DNA of 64,000 bases, taken from positions 1 through 64,000 of the forward strand of contig NZ_JAQIFT010000016.1 of the NCBI RefSeq assembly GCF_027857615.1. Reading direction: 5' to 3'. Under the pieces are notes generated by a model. It had not been told where the DNA came from, did not search any database, and worked only from the letters and a program-made list of their open reading frames with translations. The DNA comes from Holtiella tumoricola. GTDB lineage: Bacteria; Bacillota; Clostridia; Lachnospirales; Cellulosilyticaceae. Made by a program: the position numbers and the translations under genes. Shown here one piece after another: positions 43,700-53,015 of the stretch; position 1 is the stretch's first letter; the number at the start of each line of letters is the position of its first letter.

Positions 43700-45180
43700 T
43701 CTAGTCCACATCCCCATTTGATGAGGATATAAATACTAATTAAACTTATGACAAGCAGAATGTTCTGGATTACTCTAGACTTTCTGCTTTTTCTATTCCA
43801 CATACTATAAACCAGCAAGACCACTGTAACCGGTAAAAGAGCATAGCTATTAAACCATAAAATAATTTCTTTATGCCTCCACCAGTCCATAAACTTCTCT
43901 TCTAAAATATTCATTCCAAAGAATCCTGTTACAAAAGTAGGAATAACTAGAGCTGTACCTATAATAGTTAAAAAATCCATCTTACCTTTTGATTGGGCCT
44001 GATCAATAAGGGCCGCATACTCATGCATCTCCTGCATTTCAAAATCTAATTCTTTAATTTCTTTTTCTATCATTAGCTGCCTTAAGAGTTCATTATAAAT
44101 ATAGCTACCTTGTACATCTACTGTCACTTCATTAAAATGCATCTGACTAATAAATTGTATATAAACTTCATATAAGTCTTCTATCGCTTGCACTAATTGT
44201 ACTTTCGGTAATTCTGCAATACGTGCTATTTGATTTCCAAAATGAAGCAAGGAAGCCTTTTGTGCTAAAGCTAATAAGACTATATGATTATAAAGCTTTG
44301 TTTCTTTTGCACTTGATGTAATGCATACTAGCGAAAATCTACTCATTCCATAGACTACTTTAGGTAAATCTAAATAACTCTCTCCTTCTCTTAACTTCTC
44401 TCGTCTACTAAATAATATAAAGCTATTTAAAAAGCGCTTGGAGATTTCTTGATTTTTAATTTGTTTTAGAAACTCAGCGTTATTATAGACACATAATACA
44501 AACATACGATTTCCAAGTAATGGCTCAACAAAAATCTTATCTTGTTTTAAAAACTTGTATTCAAAAACGAAGTTATCTCCAAATAGTTGACGCATCATGG
44601 AAGTCATACATAGAGGCTTCTCTTTATAATCTTCTGAAAAGGTCTCAATAATTTTTTCTCTATCGTTTAACCTAACAACAATTTTTTCCGGAAATAGATC
44701 TTTATGAGCCGCTTGAAGAGGAAGCAAATAAGGGTAAACACTTTTACTCATACTATTTATAGCCATAATACCTTCTGGTGCCTTTACCTCATGATTTTCA
44801 CAATGTAGAGTTAAAATACCTATTCCACTTTTATAAAGACGTAGCTCAATATTCTTTAACTTCAGAACATATTCCTTTTGCTCTACAGTCAGCGTTAAAG
44901 TACTTTTCTCATCTAGTCCCATCTTCTCATAAATACGCACTAACTTTTGATTACCTATTTGATAAAGCATCTGAATGGCAGGCTTATAGAAATATACATA
45001 TTCATTATAAGTCGATTCATCTTCTATATAAAATGTACGTATTTTCCAAGACTCTAACCCGCTAAGTGATGGATGATCCATTTGTTTATGTTGTTTTAAC
45101 GTTCCACGCCCATGTCTATTTTTGAGTTCCCATGCAAAGGGCATCATATAGACATGGGTACTGATTACACCTTTCGACAT
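43696..45180 (-). CDS. CorA-like membrane protein with extra C-terminal helix
   Basis: Divergent member of the CorA Mg/divalent cation channel superfamily, 494 residues. The large N-terminal cytoplasmic part (to ~400) has no recognised motif; it ends in a long helix and then TM1, TVVTGFFGMN-like VTGFFGMNILEEKF, containing the CorA GMN signature. TM2 (ALLPVTVVLLVYSM) follows after a basic/Trp loop, and, unlike CorA, a third hydrophobic segment (ILLVISLISIYILIKWG) ends the protein. ATG at 45180 has GGTGAG upstream. Transport function is plausible but not proven. Confidence 0.72.
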   Translation of the reverse strand: MSKGVISTHVYMMPFAWELKNRHGRGTLKQHKQMDHPSLSGLESWKIRTFYIEDESTYNEYVYFYKPAIQMLYQIGNQKLVRIYEKMGLDEKSTLTLTVEQKEYVLKLKNIELRLYKSGIGILTLHCENHEVKAPEGIMAINSMSKSVYPYLLPLQAAHKDLFPEKIVVRLNDREKIIETFSEDYKEKPLCMTSMMRQLFGDNFVFEYKFLKQDKIFVEPLLGNRMFVLCVYNNAEFLKQIKNQEISKRFLNSFILFSRREKLREGESYLDLPKVVYGMSRFSLVCITSSAKETKLYNHIVLLALAQKASLLHFGNQIARIAELPKVQLVQAIEDLYEVYIQFISQMHFNEVTVDVQGSYIYNELLRQLMIEKEIKELDFEMQEMHEYAALIDQAQSKGKMDFLTIIGTALVIPTFVTGFFGMNILEEKFMDWWRHKEIILWFNSYALLPVTVVLLVYSMWNRKSRKSRVIQNILLVISLISIYILIKWGCGLD

Positions 45181-45203
45181 ACCACTCACCTATTATTATC
45201 GTA

Positions 45204-46163
45204 TTAATTAAATAAATTTAAATAAGCTCCATATCCCTCTTCTTTCATTTTATCACGTGATATAAATCTTAATGCAGCAGAATTAATACAGTATCTAAGC
45301 CCACCTGTTTCTCTTGGACCATCTTGAAAAACATGACCTAGATGGCTGTCGGCATAACTACTTCTTATTTCTATTCTATGCATACCATGGGATAAATCTT
45401 CTTTTTCATATACACTTATGGGTGCAATAGGTTTCGTAAATGCTGGCCATCCACATCCTGAATGGAATTTATCCTTAGAAGAAAAAAGTGGCTTCCCACT
45501 TACAATATCTACATAAATTCCCTCTTCATCATGTTCATAAAACGCATTACCATAAGGTGCCTCTGTACCATTTTCTTGAGTCACTTGATATTGAAGAGGT
45601 GTAAGCTTCTCCTTAAGCTCTTGTTCTTTATAAGGATTACGATGCCAATAAGTATCTAAAAAGTTTTTTCTCCCAGAACCCTTATAGTACCTATCATAAT
45701 AAAATCGATTTTTCTTATAATAATCTTGATGATAATCTTCAGCTTTGTAAAATGCCATCGCTGCTACAATAGGCACCACAATAGGTTTTTCAAATAAACC
45801 TGATACTTCTAATTCATGTTTATAAGTCTCTGCTATAGCCTTTTGTGCTTCATCATGATAAAAAATAGCCGTATGGTACGTTTCACCTCTATCATTAAAT
45901 TGCCCATCAGGATCTGTTGGATCAATACTCCTAAAGAAAATTTCCACCAACTCTCTATAGGGTAAAATGGCCTCATCATAAGTTATCTGTACAGCTTCTT
46001 GATGACCTGTATGATGTGCACATACTTCTTCATAACTTGGGTCTTCTACATGTCCTCCTGTATAGCCTACTTCTATTTTTATTACACCAGGATATTCATC
46101 AAAAGGTTTTACCATACACCAAAAGCATCCCCCTGCAAAGGTTGCTTGCTTGATAGAACTCAT
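45204..46163 (-). CDS. msrAB: Bifunctional methionine sulfoxide reductase MsrA-MsrB
   Basis: Repairs both S- and R-methionine sulfoxide in proteins. The 319-residue fusion has MsrA first (catalytic Cys in AGGCFWCMVKPFDE near residue 12) and MsrB from about 180 (FHSGCGWPAF; YCINSAALRF with the catalytic Cys). The MsrB half lacks the two CxxC zinc motifs, so it is the zinc-free type. It lies 23 bases before the CorA-like gene on the same strand. AAGGAAG site upstream. Confidence 0.95.
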   Translation of the reverse strand: MSSIKQATFAGGCFWCMVKPFDEYPGVIKIEVGYTGGHVEDPSYEEVCAHHTGHQEAVQITYDEAILPYRELVEIFFRSIDPTDPDGQFNDRGETYHTAIFYHDEAQKAIAETYKHELEVSGLFEKPIVVPIVAAMAFYKAEDYHQDYYKKNRFYYDRYYKGSGRKNFLDTYWHRNPYKEQELKEKLTPLQYQVTQENGTEAPYGNAFYEHDEEGIYVDIVSGKPLFSSKDKFHSGCGWPAFTKPIAPISVYEKEDLSHGMHRIEIRSSYADSHLGHVFQDGPRETGGLRYCINSAALRFISRDKMKEEGYGAYLNLFN

Positions 46164-46254
46164 ATGCTCACTTCCTTTTATAAACTTTTTTACATTAGTT
46201 TATCCTATAAGATTATGAGTATGCACATAATGGACTAGTTTTATTTTAAGCATG

Positions 46255-46286
46255 AAAAAAAGATACCTTCTTAAGGTATCTTTTTT
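46255..46286 (-). terminator. Intrinsic terminator
   Basis: Stem of at least 10 pairs (AAGATACCTT/AAGGTATCTT) with a three-base loop, extended by A/T tracts on both sides. It lies just after the phospholipase-C-like gene on minus. Confidence 0.85.
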
Positions 46287-46289
46287 GTA

Positions 46290-46889
46290 CTACACATGTT
46301 GTATCACAGTCTGATGCTCTATATAACTTGGATAAGTAACATTTACAATTTCTAGCATCCATACCGCTGTATGGGATATTGCCTCATACAGATCTAAAAG
46401 GACACGATCATGCCTGTTTCTACATCTTGCTACTTCTTCCTTATAAAGCTCATTTTCTAGTTTAATATAACCTTCTACACCTTTTTCTTTGAGTATTTGC
46501 CATCTCTTGAAGATGTTTCGAACATCCATTTCATTACGTAATACTTTAGCTTCTTTATTCATATATACTTCATACTTCCTGTGTTCTCTTAGAGTCAGAT
46601 GCTTAAAGTTATGAGCATAACAAAATGTATCACTAATATAGTGACTCATCATTCCTGCAGCATAGGACATTACAAACTCTGTTGCTTGTCTGCGATGCAC
46701 AAAGTCTGTAAAGGATTTCCACTCTCTAGCTGCAATTTTTATATTATGCCCTTTAAATCTTCTATGAGGTGCTAAATCAGGCATACTCGCTCCAATTTTC
46801 AAGGCACGTTCATTAAAAGTAACTGGAATGTATTGTTTAATCAATTCATAAGCTTCTAATGCAATAACATAATGTGTTTTTATTTTCAA
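46290..46889 (-). CDS. Zinc-dependent phospholipase C family protein
   Basis: 199-residue protein of the PF00882 type: KTHYVIALEAYE near the N-terminus, GASMPDLAPHRRF (about 33-45), MMSHYISDTFCYAHN (about 80-94) and a later EAISHTAVWML supply the His/Asp ligands for zinc. No signal peptide is seen, so this is probably a cytoplasmic member rather than a secreted toxin. Its substrate is unknown. It follows the MBL-fold gene by 25 bases, likely co-transcribed. Confidence 0.8.
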   Translation of the reverse strand: MKIKTHYVIALEAYELIKQYIPVTFNERALKIGASMPDLAPHRRFKGHNIKIAAREWKSFTDFVHRRQATEFVMSYAAGMMSHYISDTFCYAHNFKHLTLREHRKYEVYMNKEAKVLRNEMDVRNIFKRWQILKEKGVEGYIKLENELYKEEVARCRNRHDRVLLDLYEAISHTAVWMLEIVNVTYPSYIEHQTVIQHV

Positions 46890-46914
46890 TGGCTCTCCTC
46901 TTTCCTAGTCTTTG

Positions 46915-47715
46915 CTAGACTCTATGAATAGGTGTCATATCATGTCGTTTAGCAACTGTGATTTGAATATCTTTGCCAATTTCAATATTTTTAGCCTCTA
47001 AGGCATTCTTCGCACATAGGTATGCTAAATCAGGTATATTATTTTCATTACTTAAGTGACCAAGTATTGCCCATTGTAAGTTAGGATGATAAATATGAGT
47101 CAAAACCTTTGCTGCTAACTCATTGCAAAGATGTCCGTGGTCTCCTAAGATACGTTTCTTAAGATAATACGGATACCCCCCTACCTCTACCATATTAATA
47201 TCATGATTGAATTCAAGTAAAATACCATCTGCATTATAGAAATGCTCTACAACACGTCTATCTACTTTACCCATATCAGTTGCAAGAACTATTTTTTTAC
47301 CTTTATAAGTAAATACATAACCTACTGGATCTACAGAGTCATGATAAATACTATATGGCATTACCACAAGTTCTCCAAACATCAGCGGTACATCTTTTTC
47401 CATAATGATTTGGTTATGCTCTGCAACTTTGCCTAGCATATTCTCACTCAACATACGCTCCCAAGTTATAGCAGTCGCATAAATAGGTAAGTCATATTTA
47501 CGGCTAATGATCCCAACACCCTTAATATGATCACTATGCTCATGGGTAATAAGAATCCCTTTAATCGTTGTTGGATCTACATTGATTGCTTCTAGTCCTT
47601 GTGTTACTTTTTTACCACTAATACCTATATCTATAAGAAGCCTTTCATCATCGGCTTGTAAGTATGTACAGTTTCCACTACTCCCACTTGCTATGGGACA
47701 TAAACAAAAATCCAT
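46915..47715 (-). CDS. MBL-fold hydrolase (YycJ/WalJ-like)
   Basis: Metallo-beta-lactamase-fold protein of 266 residues. It begins CPIASGSSGNCTYLQ, a hallmark of the YycJ/WalJ group, and has THEHSDHIKGVG (about 56-67), LATDMGKV and a late GHLSNENN. In Bacillus, YycJ is tied to DNA processing and cell-division control with WalKR; no walKR genes are near here. Exonuclease-like activity has been described in the group, but the activity here is not established. Confidence 0.86.
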   Translation of the reverse strand: MDFCLCPIASGSSGNCTYLQADDERLLIDIGISGKKVTQGLEAINVDPTTIKGILITHEHSDHIKGVGIISRKYDLPIYATAITWERMLSENMLGKVAEHNQIIMEKDVPLMFGELVVMPYSIYHDSVDPVGYVFTYKGKKIVLATDMGKVDRRVVEHFYNADGILLEFNHDINMVEVGGYPYYLKKRILGDHGHLCNELAAKVLTHIYHPNLQWAILGHLSNENNIPDLAYLCAKNALEAKNIEIGKDIQITVAKRHDMTPIHRV

Positions 47716-47789
47716 TTTAGTCCTCCACTCATGTCTTTTAATTTTCTTTCCTTAGTTTATCATATATACCCCTATTCGTATACATAGGA

Positions 47790-49151
47790 TTAAGTGGTTT
47801 GTACAACTGTTACATCTTTAATCCATTTGCCACTATGAATGCGCCATAAGCTTGCAATCACTTTTAGCATCTCATCACATCTTAATATAAAGAAGACAAT
47901 AATAATAGGTAGCTCCCATACAAAGGCTGCTAAAAAGCCAAACGGTATAGCTATAAGCCACATAAAAATGAGATCATTAATAAAGACAAATGTTGCATCG
48001 CCTCCACCTCTTAAGATACCTACCATTGTGTTCATAGCTAAAGATTTGAAAAATACAGTAACGGCTGTCACAATAACAATATCCATAGCTATAGCTTTTG
48101 TCACTTCTGTGACATTATACATTGCAATAATAAATGGACTTACTAAGTAAGTAATAACACCTGATATAAGTCCTAATACAATACTAAATAGAATAATCGT
48201 ATTAGCATATTCACGAACCTTATCCTTATCACCTTGTCCAACTGTATTTCCTATAATCGCAGCACCTGCATTGCTTACACCTTGTATAAAGACAATAACT
48301 AGTTGGTTGATAATATTAGTGATACTATTTGCTGCCACTACATTGGTACCTAATCTTCCTACTACAACACCACTCATACTTACGCCTATAGACCATAGTA
48401 ATTCATTAAATACAACAGGCATACAGTTTCTTAAGTAATGTCCAACTAATTGCTTATCTACCTTTAATAAATCTTTCCATTTAACTTGAAGCTTCTTCTC
48501 AAAATAGGCCATAAATATTAAGATAACCGCAAACTCTGTTATTCTTGCAATAACAGTACCAATCGCTGCTCCTCTTACACCTAAAGCCGGTGCACCTAGC
48601 TTCCCAAAAATAAATACCCAGTTAAAGAAAGTATTTACAACTAATGAAATCACATAAACAACCATTGCTATTTTTACAGTTTGCACAGAACGTAAAATCA
48701 TAATCGTACAGTTTGTAACTGCATAGAATCCATATCCAATTGCCACAATACGTAAATATTGTGCACCACCTTCAATAACAGCTTGATCTGTTGTAAAAAT
48801 ACTCATGACTTGTTCTGGAAATACAACGGATATGATTACAAAAATAAATGTAAAAACTAGACATACACGATACATAATAGCTAATATTTTGTGTATGGAC
48901 TTTACATCGTTCTTCCCCCAATATTGTGCAATCATTACATTTGAACCACCTGCTAAACCAAACATCAATAATGTGAAAACAAAAAATACGTTATTAGCAA
49001 GGGCTGTAGCAGATAGTGCAACTTCTCCAAGAGACCCTAACATCAGTGTATCCATCATACTAATCCCAAAGATAATTAAATTTTGTACACCTATTGGAAG
49101 TGCTGTCATTAGTAAAAGCTTATAAAATTGTTTTTCTCTAGTAATTCTCAT
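47790..49151 (-). CDS. MATE-family efflux transporter
   Basis: Twelve-helix multidrug and toxin extrusion antiporter, 453 residues, with two homologous halves (LPIGVQNLIIFGISMMDTLMLG region near residues 17-38; MPVVFNELLWSIGVSMSG near 238-255). The substrate is unknown. Single gene transcribed divergently from the AlaX-like gene. GAGGGAT precedes the ATG. Confidence 0.92.
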   Translation of the reverse strand: MRITREKQFYKLLLMTALPIGVQNLIIFGISMMDTLMLGSLGEVALSATALANNVFFVFTLLMFGLAGGSNVMIAQYWGKNDVKSIHKILAIMYRVCLVFTFIFVIISVVFPEQVMSIFTTDQAVIEGGAQYLRIVAIGYGFYAVTNCTIMILRSVQTVKIAMVVYVISLVVNTFFNWVFIFGKLGAPALGVRGAAIGTVIARITEFAVILIFMAYFEKKLQVKWKDLLKVDKQLVGHYLRNCMPVVFNELLWSIGVSMSGVVVGRLGTNVVAANSITNIINQLVIVFIQGVSNAGAAIIGNTVGQGDKDKVREYANTIILFSIVLGLISGVITYLVSPFIIAMYNVTEVTKAIAMDIVIVTAVTVFFKSLAMNTMVGILRGGGDATFVFINDLIFMWLIAIPFGFLAAFVWELPIIIVFFILRCDEMLKVIASLWRIHSGKWIKDVTVVQTT

Positions 49152-49292
49152 TTTATCCCTCTCATATATTCTATCCTTATTTTGCCATTGTTAGTGTATC
49201 ATATCTCCTTATATTCGTACATAGAGTCAAACCGTTTACAACCTCCTTCCTTTCTGATAAGCTAAAGCTTAATGAACTAAAGGAGTCTAACC

Positions 49293-50450
49293 ATGTCAAA
49301 ACTATATTATGAAAATCCTTATCAAAAGAACTTTACAGCCGAAATCCTTGAAATTGTTGAAAAAGATAATGCTTACCATATTGTTCTCGATCAAACTACT
49401 TTTTACCCTGAAGGTGGTGGACAACCTTCTGATACAGGAATGATTGAAGATTGTCCTGTATCCTATGTTTATGAAGATAATGATCGTATTTATCATGTTT
49501 CTTCTAAAAAGCCTATCAAAATTCATAAGGCTAAATGTCAAATTGATTGGCAACGTCGCTTTGACCATATGCAACATCATATGGCCCAACACCTTTTATC
49601 TGCTTGTCTTTTACAAGATTTCCAAGTTAAAACTTTAAGTTTCCATCTAGGAAGTGAGACATGTACATTAGATGTTGATCAAGTAATGACTAAAGACCAA
49701 CTTGCCCAAGTAGAAGCACATGTCAATCAAGTCATTAGCGAAAATCTATCTATTACTACTTTCTTCCCAACTAAACAAGAACTTAAAAAGCTTCCATTCA
49801 AAACACCTCTTCCAAAGATCACTGGACCACTACGCCTTGTTCAGATTGAAGATCTAGATATAAGTGCTTGTTGTGGGACCCATCCACGTTCTACTTTAGA
49901 AGTTGGATTACTTAAACTCCTAAAGTCCGAGAAACATAAAGGTGGCTTAAGGCTTACCTTTGTAGCAGGTACACGTGCAATCCATACCTTACAACAAAAT
50001 GATGCACTTCATATGGAACAACTTGAAACCCTCAAGAAAGAATGTACCCGCCTTCAAAATGAAACAAGGCACCTAAAAGATGTTATCTTAGACTATGAAG
50101 TACAAGATATGATTACACAAGCTGAAACTTTTAAAGATCTTCATCTTGTTCAACATATTTATGAAGATGTAGATCCAAAAGTCTTACAATCTACTGGTGC
50201 CAAACTTGTTAAAATACCAAATGTGGTTGCATTACTCGGCCTTAAATGTGACAAAACATCCCATCTATGCTTTATGTGTTCTTCTAATATTAAAAAAGTA
50301 AGTATGAATACACTTCTTAAAGATAGCATTACTTTACTCGATGGCCGTGGCGGCGGTACAGACTTCTCTGCTCAAGGGGGCGGTAAGTCTGCTAGCAACT
50401 TAGAATCTGCCCTTGAATATGCCATGATGAAACTCAAAAATAGCTTATAA
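49293..50450 (+). CDS. AlaX-type alanyl-tRNA editing protein with DHHA1 domain
   Basis: Probable trans-editing hydrolase that deacylates Ser-tRNA(Ala) or Gly-tRNA(Ala). The 385 residues match the AlaRS editing region: N-terminal YPEGGGQPSDTG (about 37-48), zinc motifs HHMAQHLLSA (HxxxH, about 96-105) and CCGTHP (CxxxH, about 193-198), then a coiled-coil stretch (about 235-270) and DHHA1 with GRGGGTDFSAQGGG near 350. It is the long AlaX form, lacking the aminoacylation domain. AAAGGAG precedes the ATG. Confidence 0.92.
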   Translation: MSKLYYENPYQKNFTAEILEIVEKDNAYHIVLDQTTFYPEGGGQPSDTGMIEDCPVSYVYEDNDRIYHVSSKKPIKIHKAKCQIDWQRRFDHMQHHMAQHLLSACLLQDFQVKTLSFHLGSETCTLDVDQVMTKDQLAQVEAHVNQVISENLSITTFFPTKQELKKLPFKTPLPKITGPLRLVQIEDLDISACCGTHPRSTLEVGLLKLLKSEKHKGGLRLTFVAGTRAIHTLQQNDALHMEQLETLKKECTRLQNETRHLKDVILDYEVQDMITQAETFKDLHLVQHIYEDVDPKVLQSTGAKLVKIPNVVALLGLKCDKTSHLCFMCSSNIKKVSMNTLLKDSITLLDGRGGGTDFSAQGGGKSASNLESALEYAMMKLKNSL

Positions 50451-50498
50451 GAAACTTACAAATTCTTAAATGACATTAAACGTTCTAAGAATCTATAA

Positions 50499-50549
50499 AG
50501 GGAGCTGTTGCACAATTAGCCGATTAGGTTAGTTGTGCAATAGCTCCCT
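50499..50549. terminator. Bidirectional intrinsic terminator
   Basis: 17-pair stem with one G-T wobble, around GGGAGCTGTTGCAC and GTGCAATAGCTCCC, loop of about 17 bases. It separates convergent alaX-like and spoVR genes. The T-tract is poor on both sides. Confidence 0.78.
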
Positions 50550-50553
50550 TACT

Positions 50554-51834
50554 TTACATGTTTTCAATTAATACTTTCTTATCTTCATTACAAATAATCT
50601 TACGCTCACTACCTGTTAAGTAAGTCTTAAGAACCACTTTCCCACCCCAAAGGGTTTGAATATATTTAAGGGTCTCTGTTGCATAAGAAAGTTGAAGTTC
50701 ACGACCATCATATAAATGGTTTAAAACTAATGTATTGTCTTTACGAATTACTTCTTCAACTTCTATGTTTGGAATACCACCCATTCCTACACTATTAGCA
50801 AGGGTGTTTCTTACATTTTTCCAACCCTCTTCATTTGAAACTTCTGATACCACATAATAGCGCTCTTCTTCTTCAAATACACAAAGATTACAAGCATTTG
50901 CTATATCATAAGTTAAATAGTTACGAATAAAAGAAGCATCTCTTTCAACTTCTCTTATTCTCGCTAATTCACTAAAGTCATGGTCATAGCGTTCATATAA
51001 ATCTTCCCAAATCTTAAATCCAATAAAATAGGGGTTCAGTCTACCTGGCACTGTACAGATCACATTATTATGATGTTTTAGGAATTCTAGTTGCATACCT
51101 GGTGGTAAGTTTAAGTGATTAACAATGTTATAATGCCAAAAACTCGCCCAACCCTCATTCATAATCTTTGTCTCAATCTGAGGCATAAAGTAACGGCTTT
51201 CTTCCATTACGATCAACAAAATGTCTTTTTGCCACTCTGCTAGGTCGCCTTCACGCCACAAGAAATCAAGGATATTATCACAAGGAAATTCAATTTTTTC
51301 TTCAAACTGAGCACCATTTTTCATAAAGCTACCACAGTGATGCTTAATGGCATGAGCTGCATCTAATATAGATTCTACTTCGCTATAACCAATACTTGGA
51401 TCTTGGATATATTCTCTTATACGTCCTGCATGATTTTTAAACATATCTACGGTTAGATCCGCTTTAGTATAAGATTTGAATAATCTATTATTTTTAAAGA
51501 AATCATTATGACCGTATACATGAGCAATAGTTAGAATTTGAAGAACTAGGCTATTATCTTTCATCAAGTAGGCAATACAAGGATCCGAGTTAATAACCAT
51601 TTCATAGGGAAGACCTGTCAAATTGTAGTTATACAACGTTTTAATACGTTCATAATTCTTACCAAAACTCCAATGAGGGTAATGAGAAGGCATACCTACA
51701 TAGGCTTCATAACAAATCATATCTTCAAAACTAATAATTTCAAACTCTTGTTCATAATAATCTAAACCGATACCTTTAGCAATTTCCTCAATACGTTCAT
51801 TATACTCTGTTAATTCCTTGAAGGAATAGTTCAT
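50554..51834 (-). CDS. spoVR: SpoVR family protein
   Basis: Cytoplasmic protein of 426 residues, related to Bacillus SpoVR, which is needed for normal spore cortex formation; biochemical activity is unknown. Family segments: MPSHYPHWSFGKNYERIKTLY (in part; about residues 49-69), AHVYGHNDFFKNN, WREGDLAEWQKDIL and MNEGWASFWHY (about 205-215). The ATG overlaps the yhbH stop by four bases. Together with prkA and yhbH this is a conserved set in spore formers and many other bacteria. Confidence 0.95.
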   Translation of the reverse strand: MNYSFKELTEYNERIEEIAKGIGLDYYEQEFEIISFEDMICYEAYVGMPSHYPHWSFGKNYERIKTLYNYNLTGLPYEMVINSDPCIAYLMKDNSLVLQILTIAHVYGHNDFFKNNRLFKSYTKADLTVDMFKNHAGRIREYIQDPSIGYSEVESILDAAHAIKHHCGSFMKNGAQFEEKIEFPCDNILDFLWREGDLAEWQKDILLIVMEESRYFMPQIETKIMNEGWASFWHYNIVNHLNLPPGMQLEFLKHHNNVICTVPGRLNPYFIGFKIWEDLYERYDHDFSELARIREVERDASFIRNYLTYDIANACNLCVFEEEERYYVVSEVSNEEGWKNVRNTLANSVGMGGIPNIEVEEVIRKDNTLVLNHLYDGRELQLSYATETLKYIQTLWGGKVVLKTYLTGSERKIICNEDKKVLIENM

Positions 51835-53006
51835 GATACATCCTCCCCTCCTCCTGACCTTTGCTCTATCTTCAACATATCAACAAAGGCTTTCCATACA
51901 TCTTCTTTTTTAAAGATTTTAACAGCTGAGAAGTTTGGACTTTTTACCTCTTCTACATACTTATTCATAATTGTACTTGTATAGGTGCTGATTTTAATTT
52001 CGCCGTATCCAAATAAATTACATGTATCACATAATTTATTTGCAAGCTCTACAGCACGATCATTATCTTCTCCCCAGTTATCACCATCACTACAGTGGAA
52101 TGCATAGATATTCCACGCATCAGGTGGATAACGCTCTTCTATAACTTGTAGCGCCTTTTCGTAACCACTACTAATATAGGTACCACCACTTTCACCTCTA
52201 TGGAAGAAATCATCCTCAGTTACTTCCTTTGCAACGGTTGTATGAGCAACAAAAACAATCTCTACATTGATATACTTAACTTTTAAGAATTGATAAAGTA
52301 AGAAGTAGAAACTTCTTGCTAAATACTTTTTGGTATGGCCCATAGAGCCTGATGTATCCATGATACAAATAACAACCGCATTTGAATCTCTTTGCATTTT
52401 CACTTTTCGTCTAAAATATTTCAAGTCATCTTCATGGAAAGGCACACGCATATCCTCTACATCTAAGTTTAACTCAGCTGCTGCACGTTTTAAGCATTTC
52501 TCCCTTTTAATCTTAGACATAACCGTATGCTTTTTAGAAAGGCGTGGAGGGATGCCTTTCTGCTGAACCCCCCACTTTTTCTGACTATCTTCTGATTCTA
52601 CTTCTTTGAACTTTTTCTGTTCCAAATAAGGTAAGTCTAAGTCTTCAAATAAATAATGAATAGCCTCATCTACAGTAATTTCTGTTTCATAGATATCTTC
52701 GCCTTCTCCATTACCTGCTTCATTAGACTCATCTCCATCCCCTTTAGGAACACGTTTACCCTTTTGTTCATTCCCTGTCCCCGAACCAACACCTTGTTGA
52801 TTTTTGCCATATCTAAAGTAGTATTCTTTAAGCCCTTTAATGGGAATCTTAATCTTCTTATTTTTGGTCTGACCTACTATACTTTCCTCTGCAATAATGC
52901 TGCCAATATTTTCTTTAATACTTTTTTCTACTAACTCTTTATGCCTACGACGGTCTTCAATACTACGATCTCTGCTATTGGCTTCAAACTCTTTAAAAAT
53001 TGCCAT
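51831..53006 (-). CDS. yhbH: YhbH/YeaH family protein (DUF444)
   Basis: 391-residue cytoplasmic protein. It begins MAIFKEFEANSRDRSIEDRRRH, the standard family start, which fixes the ATG at 53006 over an upstream GTG lying in the ribosome site. The C-terminal half has a von Willebrand A-like metal site, VVICIMDTSGSMG (about 210-222). A low-complexity Gly/Glu/Lys segment occurs around residues 75-105. In Bacillus, yhbH is sporulation-linked. Sits between prkA and spoVR. Confidence 0.94.
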   Translation of the reverse strand: MAIFKEFEANSRDRSIEDRRRHKELVEKSIKENIGSIIAEESIVGQTKNKKIKIPIKGLKEYYFRYGKNQQGVGSGTGNEQKGKRVPKGDGDESNEAGNGEGEDIYETEITVDEAIHYLFEDLDLPYLEQKKFKEVESEDSQKKWGVQQKGIPPRLSKKHTVMSKIKREKCLKRAAAELNLDVEDMRVPFHEDDLKYFRRKVKMQRDSNAVVICIMDTSGSMGHTKKYLARSFYFLLYQFLKVKYINVEIVFVAHTTVAKEVTEDDFFHRGESGGTYISSGYEKALQVIEERYPPDAWNIYAFHCSDGDNWGEDNDRAVELANKLCDTCNLFGYGEIKISTYTSTIMNKYVEEVKSPNFSAVKIFKKEDVWKAFVDMLKIEQRSGGGEDVS

Positions 53007-53015
53007 AGCAATCAC

